Shown: positions 35,033 through 47,043 of the stretch, one piece after another
How positions within the stretch are numbered: position 1 is the first letter of the stretch
Layout of the letters: every line of letters starts with the position of its first letter
Source of the DNA: Bondarzewia mesenterica
Lineage: Eukaryota; Basidiomycota; Agaricomycetes; Russulales; Bondarzewiaceae
Reading direction: 5' to 3'
Length of the DNA stretch: 64,000 bases
Assembly (NCBI GenBank): GCA_004802705.1
Contig: SGPL01000125.1
Span: 1-64,000, forward strand
Position numbers and translations under genes: made by a program
Notes under the pieces: generated by a model
Database searches by the model: none
The model's input: only the letters and a program-made list of their open reading frames with translations
What the model was told of the DNA's origin: nothing

Positions 35033-37711
35033 TCAAATGGTCACATGCCAGTCCAAAATATCCGCCCACTTGCCAGGGAGCAGCTGCGATATTTGTTCAA
35101 CGTCTTTGTCACCACGCCCAGACAGGCACTGAAACGAAATGAAAGCAGATTATTACCTGAAGGATAGCCGAAGAAAATGGGCTGTACGCACGATGACGAC
35201 ATCTTTGTCTGCAGGCAACGTCCTTGATAATCGAACACCCTCCCAGACAGCATGGGAAGACTCAAGAGCTACGACAGCAGATGATCAGCGGCTCGTCGGG
35301 CAGATGGTGGGAAGAATCATACCAGGGATGATACCCTCGAGTTGCGTGCACATCCGGAAACCTCTCAATGCTTGCTCATCAGTAGCAACGACATACTCAG
35401 CCCTTCCTGAGTCCTTGAGCCAGGCATGCTCCGGGCCAACACCAGGGTAGTCGAGGCCAGCACTAATGGAGTGCGTCTCGATGATCTGACCAACAGGAGA
35501 TTGCAAGATATACGTCTTCACCCCATGAAGCACTCCGGGTTGACCCTTGGATAGCGTCGCGCTATGTCGGTCACCATCAAGACCTAAAGTGGGAGAAATG
35601 ATAAGCATGAGAAGGAAAAAATGGGCAAGGCATCATGATCGTCCTGACCTTCACCACCAGCCTCCACGCCAATCAATCGAACACTCTTGTCGCCAATAAA
35701 ATCGTAGAACGTTCCGATGGCATTGCTACCTCCTCCAACGCATGCGACGACAGCGTCTGGAAGTTTTCCCTTGATCTCCTGCATTTGGGATTTGATTTCC
35801 TTCCCGATGACTCTTTGGAAGTCGCGGACAATGGTCGGGAAAGGATGCGGACCAATTGCGGAGCCAACCAAGTAATGCGTTGTGGACAGGTTAGTCACCC
35901 AATCACGCATCGCCTCGTTGACAGCATCTTTCAAGGTGCATGAGCCCGAATGAACTGGAATCACCTGCAAAAGGTAGATAGGAATCACTCTGTTATACAA
36001 CAATTTGTTTGAAGGTGATTGTATACCTTGGCGCCTAGCATCTGGATGCGGAACACGTTCAAAGCTTGACGGCGAACGTCTTCTGAGCCCATGTAGATAA
36101 CACATTCCATCCCGAACTTTGCGCAAACAGTGGCTGTAGCAACTCCATGTTGCCCTGCACCAGTCTCCGCAATGATACGCGTCTTTCCTATCCGACGAGC
36201 GAGCAGAATCTGTCCAATAGCGTTGTTAATTTTATGAGAGCCGGTGTGATTCCTGCAGCCATTCACTTTATCAGAGAAGAATTGAGCAAAAGTGTATAGA
36301 ACGCACAAATCTTCTCGCTTCAGCCAGATCTTGGCACCACGGGCATGTTTGGTCAAACTCTCGGCGAAATAGAGGTTGGACGGTCGGTTCATGTAGCCAT
36401 ACAGACCTTCAAATTCTTTCCAGAACTTGGGGTCCGATGTCGCCGACTTGTGAGCCGCCTCAAGTTCGACGAGGCAGTCAAAAAGCGCCTCTGGAACATA
36501 CTGACCGCCAAACTGACCGAAACGGGCTGGAAGGAGGGTGGGCTCAGATGCTGAGTTCGCTGGTGGCGGTCCCGTCTGATTGACGTTAATGATAGGCGTT
36601 GAGCGGCCAGGCGTTCCATTAGAGGCAGGAGAGCGAACCCGTGCTGGTTGGCCTTTCAAACTGAGTTCTCGACAGTATGCCTCAACATGCTGGGGAATTG
36701 CGTCTCGAGGCGCCAGCTTGATGACAGATACCAGTCGACTACCGACTACGACTCCATCGGCACCAGCATCGGCGACGGTGTCGAAATGTTCACGTGTTGA
36801 AACACCAAATCCGACAGCAAGCGGGACGCTAGCGTACTCCTTGATTCGAGATATAATCTCCGGGAGAGCCGTATTCATGGATACCTTGTCCGAAGATCCT
36901 GTAGTTCCCATCTGCACCAGTCGATGTCAACAGGGTCGCGACAACTGTAGGGGGGAAAATATACCTTAGAGACGACGTAGATGAAGGTATCGGCGATTGA
37001 AGACAGGAACTTGATGCGGTTGAGAGTTGTGGAGGGGGCAATGAGGGGAACATACGAGATGCTATAAGATGGGATCAAGGAAAGAAAAGAATACATAGCA
37101 ATAAAGGACGTACTCGGACTTAGCGCACTTCTCGCGGAACGTAACGGCTTCCTCAGGAGGAAGATCAACGAGAATGAATCCATTGGCACCGGCTTCGTGT
37201 GCATCCTGAATTGCCTTGTCCTCGCCGTATGCAAGCAATGGGTTGTAGTAACCTAAGGAATATAGGTCAGAGTGCGCAGGCAGTGAATTGTATTTCTCGA
37301 TGTACCCATGAGGAGAACCGGAGCTGTCAAACCCTTACTCCTGGCCTCCTTTACCATGCCCAAGCATGTTGCATAGTCGACGTTATGTTGAAGAGCGACC
37401 TGAGGAGCATTATTTACAGAGGAGTATAGTACGAGACCGGTTGAGAGCGCACGTTGTTTGTCTCTTGGATAGCTGGTCCATCAGCCATTGGATCAGAGAA
37501 TGGGATGCCCAGCTCAATGACATCTGCACCACCCTCTTGCATAGCCAGCAAGATGGGGACAGTATCTTTGGGGGTAGGGTAGCCTGCAGTCACGAAAGTG
37601 ACGAGTGCGGGGCTGCCCTGGAAAAAGCTGTTAGCCCTCTCCCACTTATAAATAAAGGAGAATAATAACCTCTTCCTGTTTTCGAGCAAATGTTTTTTTG
37701 AGAGCGTCCAT
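35033..37711 (-). CDS. TRP5: Bifunctional tryptophan synthase (alpha-beta fusion)
   Basis: Last step of tryptophan synthesis in the fungal fused form: the alpha half cleaves indole-3-glycerol phosphate and the beta half joins indole to serine. The start [12 protein letters not shown] is at 37711. Alpha part: [40 protein letters not shown] (catalytic Glu), [13 protein letters not shown] and [17 protein letters not shown] linker rich in Ser/Pro ([15 protein letters not shown]) leads to the beta part: [40 protein letters not shown] (PLP lysine in HTGSHK), [39 protein letters not shown] and [13 protein letters not shown]. It ends at 35033. The intron at 36253-36306 (54 nt), within LKREDL-NHTGSHK, is stop-free and in frame. 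Confidence 0.96.
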
Positions 37712-37898
37712 GGTTGAATTGTTGAGTGAGTCAAGTCAAAGATCAATGGAAGACTGGACTTTATATAGCGCGGCAGACGATTTCTGAGATGCGACCGCTT
37801 AGATAACCACGTGGCCTACTGACTCGGAAATTGGCTCCCCCACGTCCCGTCGCAGCTCAGTTGCTCACCAACTTCCAATACTCGACACAGGCTCTGCG
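37712..37898. promoter_or_regulatory. 187-bp divergent promoter, TRP5 / asparaginase, with Gcn4-like sites
   Basis: Separates the two divergent start codons. It contains TGAGTCA at 37727-37733 (a perfect Gcn4/Cpc1 consensus), TGACTC at 37820-37825 (the core of the same site) and CACGTG at 37808-37813 (bHLH E-box). Known family behaviour: Gcn4/Cpc1 switches on TRP5-type genes in amino-acid starvation. That it works here, and on both genes, is inference. TGAGTCA lies only about 16 bases from the TRP5 ATG, so it may be transcribed leader. Confidence 0.5.
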
Positions 37899-40413
37899 AT
37901 GGATCTCTCTCATTCGGACGAATCAAAAGTTCTCATCATTTACACAGGTGGGACAATTGGAATGCTTGTCGGGCAACGTGGCTATGTCCCTGAGCCCTAT
38001 TTCCTCACCGAGACGTTTCGCAGCCAGACTCGTTTCCACGACCCATTTCAGGAATCTCTATTTTCCAATGCTACATCTGTTGAAGGATTCAGACAATGGA
38101 GCAGTAACAATGGGAGGTCATCACCAACTGCTTTTCCATCCTCTTTGCCCGCCCACCTGGAGCATCGTTCGACTTTGCTTGTTCGGTCATCACGACTGAT
38201 TGGTGCACCAATAGCCCTAACGCCTTCGTCACAACCGCATTTGATGCAGCAACCGCAATGCAAAAAAAGTTGCAGATGATGTTTATGAAGCACATTTGCC
38301 CGCGTTTGTTACGCCTCCAACCATCATCCCTGGAGGAAGTGCGAAACGCATCCGGTATGCTGTACTCGAGGTAGACTTACTTCGTTCACTTTCTCCCGCT
38401 GTGTTGATTGAGAGTATCTATAGTGGCATCCCCTTTTGGATAGCAGCAACATTGAAATCGATGGTGAATGATGCTTTCTCTCAAATCGCAAATTTATTTG
38501 ACTAAATATTTGTAGTTCAGACTGGATTCGCATGGCCACGGAAATAGAGTTGAATTATTCTTTATTTGATGCATTCGTGATCCTTCATGGCACAGATACG
38601 ATGGCCTACACATCTAGTGCCCTCAGCTTTTTGCTTGAGGACCTGGGAAAGACCGTAGTACGTGAGAAGAAATCATTGAAGGCAACGATTGATATATAAA
38701 CTGAGGATGTACAGATATTAACAGGAGCTCAGATACCCCTTTCTCAACTCCGTAATGATGCAGTCGACAACCTACTTGGTGCTCTCTCTATTGCCGGCCA
38801 TTATATTATTCCAGGTAATGATGTGATGCTTTTGTGATGTCGATGCGTCTCATCATTGTCTGTTGGGAAGAATGCTGTTTATTTTTCAATCACACACTGT
38901 ACCGTGGCAACAGGGTAACAAAAAATTTCATCTAATGATCTCAATGCTTTCACAAGTCCAAACTTCCCTCCTCTGGTAAATGGTAAGTTTGCTGAGCATA
39001 TAGCCCTAGTTTTCGAGGTCTGACGGACTATGCAGTTGGAATTGACATTGTTGTGAACTGGAACGATGTCATCAGACAAACGAGTTTGCAAAGGTTCAGA
39101 GCACACAAAGGTATGCTTGAATTTCCTAGATCGAGTTATCCGCTGACGCTACTTTCAGAAATGTCCCAACATGTTGGTGGGTTACGATGGTACACACTCT
39201 TTCGGGACACATGTTCTAATCCGTACGTGCAGCTGCGTTGCGTCTCTTCCCAGGCATTACAGCGGCCACCGTCCGTGCTTTCCTTGCACCTTCGGTCAAG
39301 GGGGTCGTACTTGAAACATTCGGCGCTGGCAATGCACCGCAGCGAACAGATTTGATGCTATCTCTGCGGGAAGCATGCGATCGTGGCGTAGTGATAGTCG
39401 CCATCACTCAGTGTGCCAAAGGTTCCGTCTCAGATGCCTATGAAACGGGCAGGACTCTTCTGCAAGCTGGTGTTGTTCCGGGCGGAGATATGACTCCTGA
39501 GGTCAGTTATCTCATATCGACTGTTCTGACCTCAAGGTTTACCTGTGTTTTTCATTATGGTAAGGGTGCGCTGGCTAAGTTGAGTTATCTTCTCTCCAAA
39601 CCCGAGTTATCCCCCGCCGAAGTCCGCAGTCTCATCGGAATCCCTCTACGCGGGGAACTGACACGCCCGAAGGGCACCGCACCTCGTCAGCCTACTCTTG
39701 ATCAAAACATCGAAAACATCGAAAGCGTTCTATACCACGTTGTTCGCCTTTCCTCTGCTCCTTCAGCACAGACTCCCAAAATTATTGTATCGTCCGACAA
39801 TATAGACGAGGCTGCAAAAGATGCAGCGGCGCCTTGGTCCTCGACCGCTGCTGAAGCCGCCTCGATGGAGCTTGCGTTGTTCTCGGCGCTTATACATCTT
39901 GCTGCGGCTGCGGATGACGTGGACGGGGTCTTCTTTTGTCTGGCATCCGAACATATGGGGAACGATACGCTCGAGGCCAGGAAGTACCGTACGACGGCTG
40001 GGGGAATAGTCAATTGGCTCAACCCAGCTTCTGGAAGGTCGCCTCTGCACGTCGCGGCAATAAATGGGAGCCTGAATTGCGTTGGCATATTACTTGAAGG
40101 AGGAGCGCTGGTCCATCTGCGAGATGCCCTCGGGCACACTGCGCTTTACTATGCGAGTTCCTTTCAAGTCCTTGTCTCCTTTATTTTCTTACTCGATTAT
40201 TTCCCCTTGCAGGCTGCTCGACAAGGGCACGACGCGGTTGTAGAGACCTTGTTGAAGGCAGGCGCAAATCTAGGGGGAGCGGATGTTCAGGGTGGATTCG
40301 CTGCCCTGGCTATGGAAAATGCATACCGCGCCGGTGACGAACGCGCTTTGAACATCTGGGTGAAGGCCGATGCGCACATTTCTAATAGACAAGAGATACA
40401 CAGAAGCGAGTAG
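37899..40413 (+). CDS. L-asparaginase with C-terminal ankyrin repeats
   Basis: Hydrolyses asparagine to aspartate and ammonia; the layout matches cytosolic type-I asparaginase/60-kDa lysophospholipase (ASPG-like) proteins. The start at 37899 gives [14 protein letters not shown] (catalytic Thr in TGGTIG), then [10 protein letters not shown] and [14 protein letters not shown] small exon codes for [13 protein letters not shown] before [16 protein letters not shown]. The second active-site motif is [53 protein letters not shown] and [17 protein letters not shown] follow. The C terminus has ankyrin units ([29 protein letters not shown] and [17 protein letters not shown]). Introns at 39502-39564 (63 nt) and 40168-40212 (45 nt) are both in frame and stop-free, so the last 390 codons also read straight through. 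No signal peptide. Confidence 0.93.
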
Positions 40414-40714
40414 TCTGTTATGGGGGGGTTCTCGGTTTACAGTTGCTTCTGCTAGTGTTCTGGGTTGCGCCGAAGAATGCTGGATCACGATTTGCGCGCA
40501 TTTTGTCAAGTCGGAAATTGGCCTCTTGGCACCACATGTTACCTTCTACTCCCATGCCCTGTCAAGACAGTGTGACTGAAATTTAAAGTAAGTGGTCAGA
40601 GAGCATTATATCAGTATAGTATCAGATCGTTAGTGACGTACAATACACGGCGCAAAAGAGAGATAAAACGAAGCGAGGGCACGTAAGACAGTAGATACGA
40701 CAACTATGAGTACA
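40414..40714. other. Intergenic, convergent 3' ends
   Basis: About 300 bases between the facing stops of the asparaginase gene and CSM1. Nothing else seen. Confidence 0.5.
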
Positions 40715-42425
40715 TCACTCCACCAATTCCACGTCCTCGTTCTCCTCCTGACTCTGCCCTGCCATGGTATCTCCCAGTGTCTTCAATAACACGTCCAGCT
40801 GGTTTCGTGAAAACGTGAACGTGTCCTTGAGGAAATCCAATCGTTCAACAAATTGTTCCGACTCCTTGTCCAGTTGCTGCGGGGTATATTTGACCTGTTC
40901 GTCGAAGTCGGACGCGGACGTGTATGGCTCCTGGGCATCAGCTCTTGGAATCCAGAACGTCTGAAGCGTGAAGTTAAGGCCTGCAGATGGTTTGCGTGAT
41001 CAGCGGCAGGAAAGAGACACATTGTCAAACCCACTGTGAGATGGTTCTCCACTCGAAAAGACGCAGTGAAACGTGACCGAGTCGGTTCCCGGCACAGAAC
41101 CCTCTGTGATCTTGGCTCCTACAATGAGGAAATTGGTCGCATCTTCGTACAACTTGATAGTTGCAGAACGGTGGGGATCGTTGAAGGAGGAAGGCTTGGA
41201 GTTCGAGCCTGCCATTGACGGTAGCCCTCGCGGCCGTTCAAGAAGCGTCTTTGACCGTTCGATTTCTGCCTTGAGTTCCTGATTGAGAACGACCGCTAGG
41301 AGACATTCAACGGAACCATGGACACCGCAACCTAAAAATGCACTCACCATTCTGTCTGAGCTCACTTATGAACTGATCCTTGCCAGTAATCGTTTTTTCT
41401 CTTTCCTTGATGATCCTCTCCAAGTCGAGCATCTCCTTTCTAATTCCTTGTTTCTCCTCGTCTGCGGCCTCCCGGGTGAGGAAATGAAGTGTCGACGTTT
41501 TGACCCGCACTGATCAAAGGCTCAACTCGTTCCAGACGAGAAGTTAGCTCATTTATCAGCTCTTTCTGAGCTGATACATTTGTCAGTCGACGAATGCAAG
41601 AAAGAGAGGCAGACTGAATACCCATCAACTTGTTCTCAAAGACCTCATTGCTTAGCTCTAGCGTCTCCTCCGGTTCAGTCCGTCGTATAGAGAATAATTC
41701 TTCTAATTGTTTGGATAATTGGTCTCTTTGAGACGTGATCTTCGATCATGTTAATGTTACATGCGTGTTGGAGAAGACAGTAACGTGTAGGCACACCTGT
41801 TCCAACTGCTTCAAAACACGGTCAAACTCCCGACGCGAAACACTGTCCTCCTTTGCCCGCCGCGGCGGAGGGACGGCGGTAGTAGACCGCGTAGCTTGGC
41901 CAGACGCAGGCGGTTTTTGAGGTAACGCCTGTTCCTCCTCGTCTTCTGTGTCTTCGATTGTCTCAACCGCGTCCACCTCCATGGCATCAACCTTTGAAGC
42001 TTTTTTTCGACAGCTTTGGCGGCGGCTCAGCCTTCGATTTGCCCTTGCCATTTACTGCGCGCGCATCCGCCTTTCTCCCTTTCCCTTTCGCCGCGGGTGG
42101 CTCAGCGGCGGGCGGCTCTTCCTCGTCTCCTTCAGACGGATCCACAATCCGTACGTCATCCTCGCCACCGCTCAATATATCCGTAGACTCTGACGACTTC
42201 CGCCCGACCTTTTTTTTAGTCGAGACACCATTGGAGGCGGGTTTGGTAGATGAACCTGCAGTGCGGCTGTTGGGCTTACGCGCTGTCGGCTTCTTGGTGG
42301 GCACTGGCTTGAAAGGAGTGGTGGGATTAAATCCACCTGTCAGACCAATGTTTAATTCGAATTAGATTACGAGCATGCGTGGGTGAAGGGGAGGTGAACG
42401 TACCCAGCTCGTCCTCGTCGGACAT
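40715..42425 (-). CDS. CSM1: Monopolin/kinetochore protein Csm1/Pcs1-like
   Basis: Homodimeric coiled-coil protein that cross-links kinetochore microtubule-binding sites and rDNA (yeast Csm1, fission-yeast Pcs1). The start MSDEDELG (42425) joins after a short intron to GFNPTTPFKPVPTKKPTARK. A basic, Ser/Lys/Pro-rich disordered region follows (KKKVGRKSSESTD, AKGKGRKADARAVNGKGKSK) with an acidic patch (EDTEDEEEQ). The coiled coil starts near REFDRVLKQLEQ and continues in FENKLMG and ELINELTSRLERVEPL. The C-terminal globular domain has ATNFLIVGAKI, TLQTFWIPRADAQEPYTSAS and VKYTPQQLDKESEQFVERLD, ending ENEDVELVE at 40715. Long N-terminal disorder is usual. I base the name on the globular domain and overall order; confidence is moderate to high. 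Confidence 0.8.
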
Positions 42426-42795
42426 TGTAAAGGTGTGACAATTTACCGTGACACAGACGCGGGTGAAAGGCAAAACTCAACGGAACCTCCGCGTTGTTGG
42501 CTCAAAAATGACACAATGTCGATCCGACGAGTCTATATTTGCGCGAAGTAAGTAAGTCGAGTACAGAATGAATGCTAACCCGCAATCTAGCACATACGCT
42601 CGGACAGAGCTACTTGCTGCAATGGTCGGTGTCAACTTGAAAGAGCGACCCAAGAACGACCACGACCACGTGTTTGGACGCGTCTTTTTTGATGATTTGG
42701 CTATCAAGTTTTCAGTGATCAGATATGCACATGTTCTCGAGCAACAAGACTTTTCATCTTTTCGTTTCATTTGAACAGCGCGTCTTTATTTCACC
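42426..42795. promoter_or_regulatory. Divergent promoter region, CSM1 / ADGF
   Basis: About 370 bases between two divergent starts. A plus-strand frame at 42568-42774 has no domain and I treat it as non-coding. No sharp regulatory motif identified. Confidence 0.4.
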
Positions 42796-45180
42796 ATGTC
42801 GTCCCAGCGGAGTGATGTCCAAAGTTATCTGGATAAGCGTTCTGCGTTCATCCGAGAGGACAGAACTCTGCGCAGAGAGAATGCTAAATTGGCTGCGTTG
42901 ACTGAGAAAGAGAGGCAGGCGGACGCCATCATCAGACAGATCCGTGCCGCTGAAGAAGTATCGGTATGGGCAAAGGACTACGAGGGTATCCCTCATCCTT
43001 TCCCTGGGATGGAGTTCTTGACAGGTAGCGTTCCAATCTTTCATGGCCTGTTCCGTTGTCACTCTGCTGAATATCTTGTCGAGCAGGAAAATATATCATC
43101 GATCAGACACAGCTCTTCCAGCTTGTGAAGAAGGTATGTCCACTTACCGTAGCCGTACCAGAATTCAAGGTATGACGAATTGAGCAGATGCCCAAGGGCG
43201 CACTTCTTCACGCCCACCTAGACGCTACTGTCGATACTAAATGGCTCTTGCAAACTGCTCTTCAATTCCCTCAAATTTATGTTCGCGCCCCGATGCAAGT
43301 CACATCCGCCAATATGACTCATGTCCTCCCGGAATTCCGCCCGATGCCCACCCAATGTCTTTCCTTAGCGAGCGCAATCGCTAGCCTGACTTCCTCTGCC
43401 TACACACCGGGCGACTGGATGTCACTCTCGCACGCAAGGCAATCTTTCAGTCTTGAGCTGGGAGGCCCAGAAGGATTCGACAAATGGGTCCTTGAATCAA
43501 TGATGATCAATCCCGCTGAGGCGTATGGGACTCACAACACTATCACCAAGGTTTGTGGGATCATATCAGATTTGTGGGCGGTTCTGAATATTACCAGATC
43601 TGGGAGAAATTCCTGAGTACTTCTCAGTGGCCACTGTAAGATTCGTCAATTCAATCTGCTCAGCCAAATCCGATACTAATGATACCATTGCGTTGTAGAC
43701 GCTCATTCGATTCCGCCCTATCTGGGTTCAATATATCCGCCAATTCATCTACTCGTTGATTGAAGATGGCATATCATACGCTGAACCCCGGATAAATTTT
43801 GTTAACAAGTAACTTATGTCCCGTCACTCTTACCAAGTCCGAAACTTATTGAGCATCGGGTCCATTTTAAGAATTATGTACGACGCCGATGGGGAAGCGA
43901 ATGTACCGCATCGCGAATGGGTTGTTGACTTCGATCGCGTTTTGGAAGAGGTCAAAGCAGAGTTGAAAGCTCAAGGACGCGAAGACGAGTTTTTGGGCGC
44001 CAGAGTATGCGGGTACGATCATGCATCTGAGTGGTGCAATTGAACTGATAGCCATGTTTCCTACAGATAATTTATACGACGGTGCGGATTCTATCAGCGG
44101 AAGAGTTAGAGTGGTATACGGACGACTGCATCAAGCTTAAGCAAGAGTTTCCGCATCTTATTGCCGGTTTGTGTGCTACATATTGATCTGGTTCCTGTTT
44201 TTTTTTCCTGAATATCTCATTAGGCTTTGACATCGTCGGCAATGAAAACTTATGCAAGCCGCTTGTCGATTACATAGCACCACTCCTGGCTTTCAAGGAG
44301 AGGGTGAAAGAGCTTTCTTTAGACTGCCCTCTCATTCTTCATGCCGGTGAAACCCTTGGTGACGGAAGCACAGCAGATGATAACCTGTATGATGCTATTC
44401 TACTGGGTACGAAACGTATCGGACATGGGTGAGTGAAGAGCCTTCCGGTGGACTACGCACCCGATGCTGAGACCACATCAAATACTCTAGGTTCTCAATT
44501 GTCAAGCACCCAAAACTCATGGAAATTTGTAGGGAGAAGGGCATCGCGCTTGAAGTGTGCCCCATATCGTATGCAAGTTCTATCTATTGACGTTCACGGG
44601 ATCTGATTATGACATCTTACTCGCATGGTAGGAACGAGATATTGGTACGCCGCAGTTATCTCTACTACCATCGGAACATTACGGGCTGATAGCATTTCCC
44701 CGTTGCAAGCGTTTGACTTCGTCAATGCCGATGCACCCTATTCCAATTCTCCTCAACCAGGGCATACCCATCGCGCTCAACTCGGACGACCCAGCGATCT
44801 TTGGCTACATGGGTCTTTCGTATGATTTTTTCCAAGTCATTGTCGCCAGTGAGGTGACGGGTCTCATCACCCTTGGGGAGATTGCACGCGACAGCATCAA
44901 TGTGAGCGGCCTCTATTATGCTTTACGTCCCCCCTTTCTGATGGCCGTTCACAATTCGAGTTTTCGACGCTTGGACCTGCGGAGAAACAGACGGCGATTT
45001 CTGTTTGGGAGAAACGTTGGAATCAGTTTATCGATCACATTACATCTCTGGATGTTTCGGGCATGGTTCCGAGAAGGTGAAGGTGTGAGCGCCGATATGA
45101 TACGACGTTCCCAGCTGGACTGGGCTGTAGACACTTCCTTCAACCTTCAAGTACTGGGAGCAGTCTCTGACTTAGTGTAG
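42796..45180 (+). CDS. ADGF/ADA2-type adenosine deaminase
   Basis: Deaminates adenosine (and probably deoxyadenosine) to inosine. The order of motifs is that of the adenosine deaminase-related growth factor group: MPKGALLHAHLDATVDTKWL (zinc-binding HxH), then FDIVGNENLCKPLVDY, LILHAGETLGDGST (substrate Glu and zinc His), IGHGFSIVKHPKL, LEVCPISNEILRL, and IPIALNSDDPAIFG followed by YMGLSYDFFQVIVA (zinc Asp pair). About ten short introns; one acceptor (GTTGCAAG before CGTTTG) is an AAG. The N terminus (MSSQRSDVQSYLDKRSAFIR) is hydrophilic with no signal peptide, whereas animal ADA2 is secreted, so this protein is probably cytosolic unless an upstream exon is missed. Ends LQVLGAVSDLV at 45180. 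Confidence 0.93.
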
Positions 45181-45640
45181 ACGGTCTAACGCTGAACCCC
45201 AGACATGTTCAACATCATGATCTGAGACGTAGCTGATCTGTAGAATACATACCGCACACAAATCGATACCCGCGGCCAATGTAATTGCATTTGTAGGGCG
45301 CGGCTTGGTGTTGACACTTATTTGGCGTGACCAGATGGAGATGCCGAGAGCTGTGTCGACCCCGCTCTCCAGACAACCACACGTATCTGCTCAGTTTCGA
45401 CACCCTCTCCGCCGTCGAGGCCGTCAGCGATCAAGGTATGTTTTGTTTAAGCTCATCTATGGCATGTACCCCTCTACACTCCCCTCACCAGCCTACGCCT
45501 CCTCTTGCCTCAGACCACATCCACACCTCTGCTCCGAATCCACCACATTTTTTACTCGTGTCCTTCCCTTTCCCACCAACGCTGCACCCACATCCGTCTC
45601 TGAATTCTAAAGAAAAAAGAATCGTACACTAAAAACGACG
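45181..45640. other. Intergenic, promoter and leader of KH gene
   Basis: About 460 bases. The right half (about 45450-45640) is pyrimidine-rich (CCCCTCACC-, CTTTCCCACC-type runs), typical of a strongly expressed fungal leader. No gene seen. Confidence 0.5.
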
Positions 45641-47043
45641 ATGCCAGAGTCCGATTCCACCCGTAAACGGTCCCGTTCGCCCTCCGACAGCGAGCACCAA
45701 AAACACCACAAGCGTGCCAACACTGGCGCTACGTCGACCTCAGATGACTCACATGCACCCACTATATCTCTATCTTCCGCTCCTGCCTCGGCCATAATCA
45801 ATGACGTAACCATGACTGACCCTTCTTCTACCGTCGACGACACCGCGGCCTCTACCCCTTCCAACCAGACCGACCAGCCGAGGCAGGACGCTGACCACAA
45901 GGTGTCCTCGGGCGAGGCGATGACCGTCAGTGCCTCTGACTCTACAACCTCTTCTTCCTCCACAGCTCCAGCTCCTCCCCCGCCCTCCGCCCACATCCAC
46001 ATGCGATGCCTGATCGTCACTCAGGATGCGTCTATCATCATCGGTAAAGGGGGAGCTCATGTCAACGAAATCAGGGAAAAAAGCGGGGCTCGAGTCATGG
46101 TATCCGAGAGTATTCCCGGGAACCCAGAGCGTATCTTGAACGTTAGCGGACCCCTAGATGCAGTCTCCAAGGTGAGCAGAAGTGGTGACGGCGATCCGTT
46201 TGTTGCTGACTGCGTCGCATCGCAGGCCTTTGGATTAATTGTGCGTAGGATCAACGATGAACCTTTTGACGTTCCCTCCGTGCCAGGCAGCCGCGCAGTT
46301 ACCATCAAGTTCATGATACCCAATTCACGGATGGGCTCAGTCATCGGAAAGCAAGGCTCCAAAATCAAAGAGATCCAGGACGCAAGCGGTGCCAGGCTCA
46401 ATGCAAGTGAGGGTATGCTTCCTGGCTCAACGGAGGTGCGCTGTCTCTTCTTATTCGCTTTTTCTTGAGGCCTAACTGTTCTCTAGCGTGTACTCAGCGT
46501 CGCGGGTGTTGCCGATGCGATCCACATTGCGACTTATTACATCGGTAATATTCTTATTGAAGCTGCGGAACGCATGCCCACATCCTCGAACTCTTCGTAC
46601 CGTCCCTCAAACCGGCGTCAGCCATACGTCGGCTCATCGTATGTTCCGGGTTACTCCAACCCGTACATTCAGGGCGCGTCCAGCGGGAACCCTCCGCAGC
46701 AGCTGCAAACGCAACAGATCTACATTCCAAATGACCTCGTTGGTTGCATCATTGGAAAGGGGGGCAGTAAGATCAATGAGATCAGGCACATGAGTGCGAG
46801 CCAGATCAAGATCATGGAGCCGGGTGCGGGGGGTGTTGGCGTGAATGGCGCGCCGGCTGGTGGTGAGGGCGAAAGACTGGTGGTCATCACTGGACCCCCT
46901 GCCAATATCCAGATGGCAGTTCAGTTGTTGTATCACGTGAGTTCAATGCAATCTCTTGCTATAGTGCAAATCTCATTCTATATTACCAGCGCTTGGAACA
47001 GGAGAAGCAGAAGCAGCTTCGTGCTCAACAGCAAGCTACATAA
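45641..47043 (+). CDS. Triple KH-domain RNA-binding protein (PCBP / Rnc1 / Pbp2-like)
   Basis: Poly(rC)-binding-type protein that binds mRNA and controls stability or translation. The N terminus is a disordered Ser/Thr-rich stretch with a basic patch (STRKRSRSPSDSEHQ). KH1: MRCLIVTQDASIIIGKGGAH (GxxG loop IGKGG) to NVSGPLDAVSKAF. KH2: IKFMIPNSRMGSVIGKQGSK (IGKQG) to ERVLSVAGVADAIH. After a Ser/Tyr/Pro linker, KH3: IYIPNDLVGCIIGKGGSKIN to VVITGPPANIQMAVQLL. It ends RLEQEKQKQLRAQQQAT at 47043. The first intron (46172-46225, 54 nt) is stop-free and in frame, inserting 18 residues at the end of KH1 if retained. Target RNAs cannot be read from the sequence. Confidence 0.93.

Noticed and set aside
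42568..42774. Small plus-strand frame of 68 codons between CSM1 and ADGF
   Set aside because: No recognisable similarity and it occupies the divergent promoter; could be chance.
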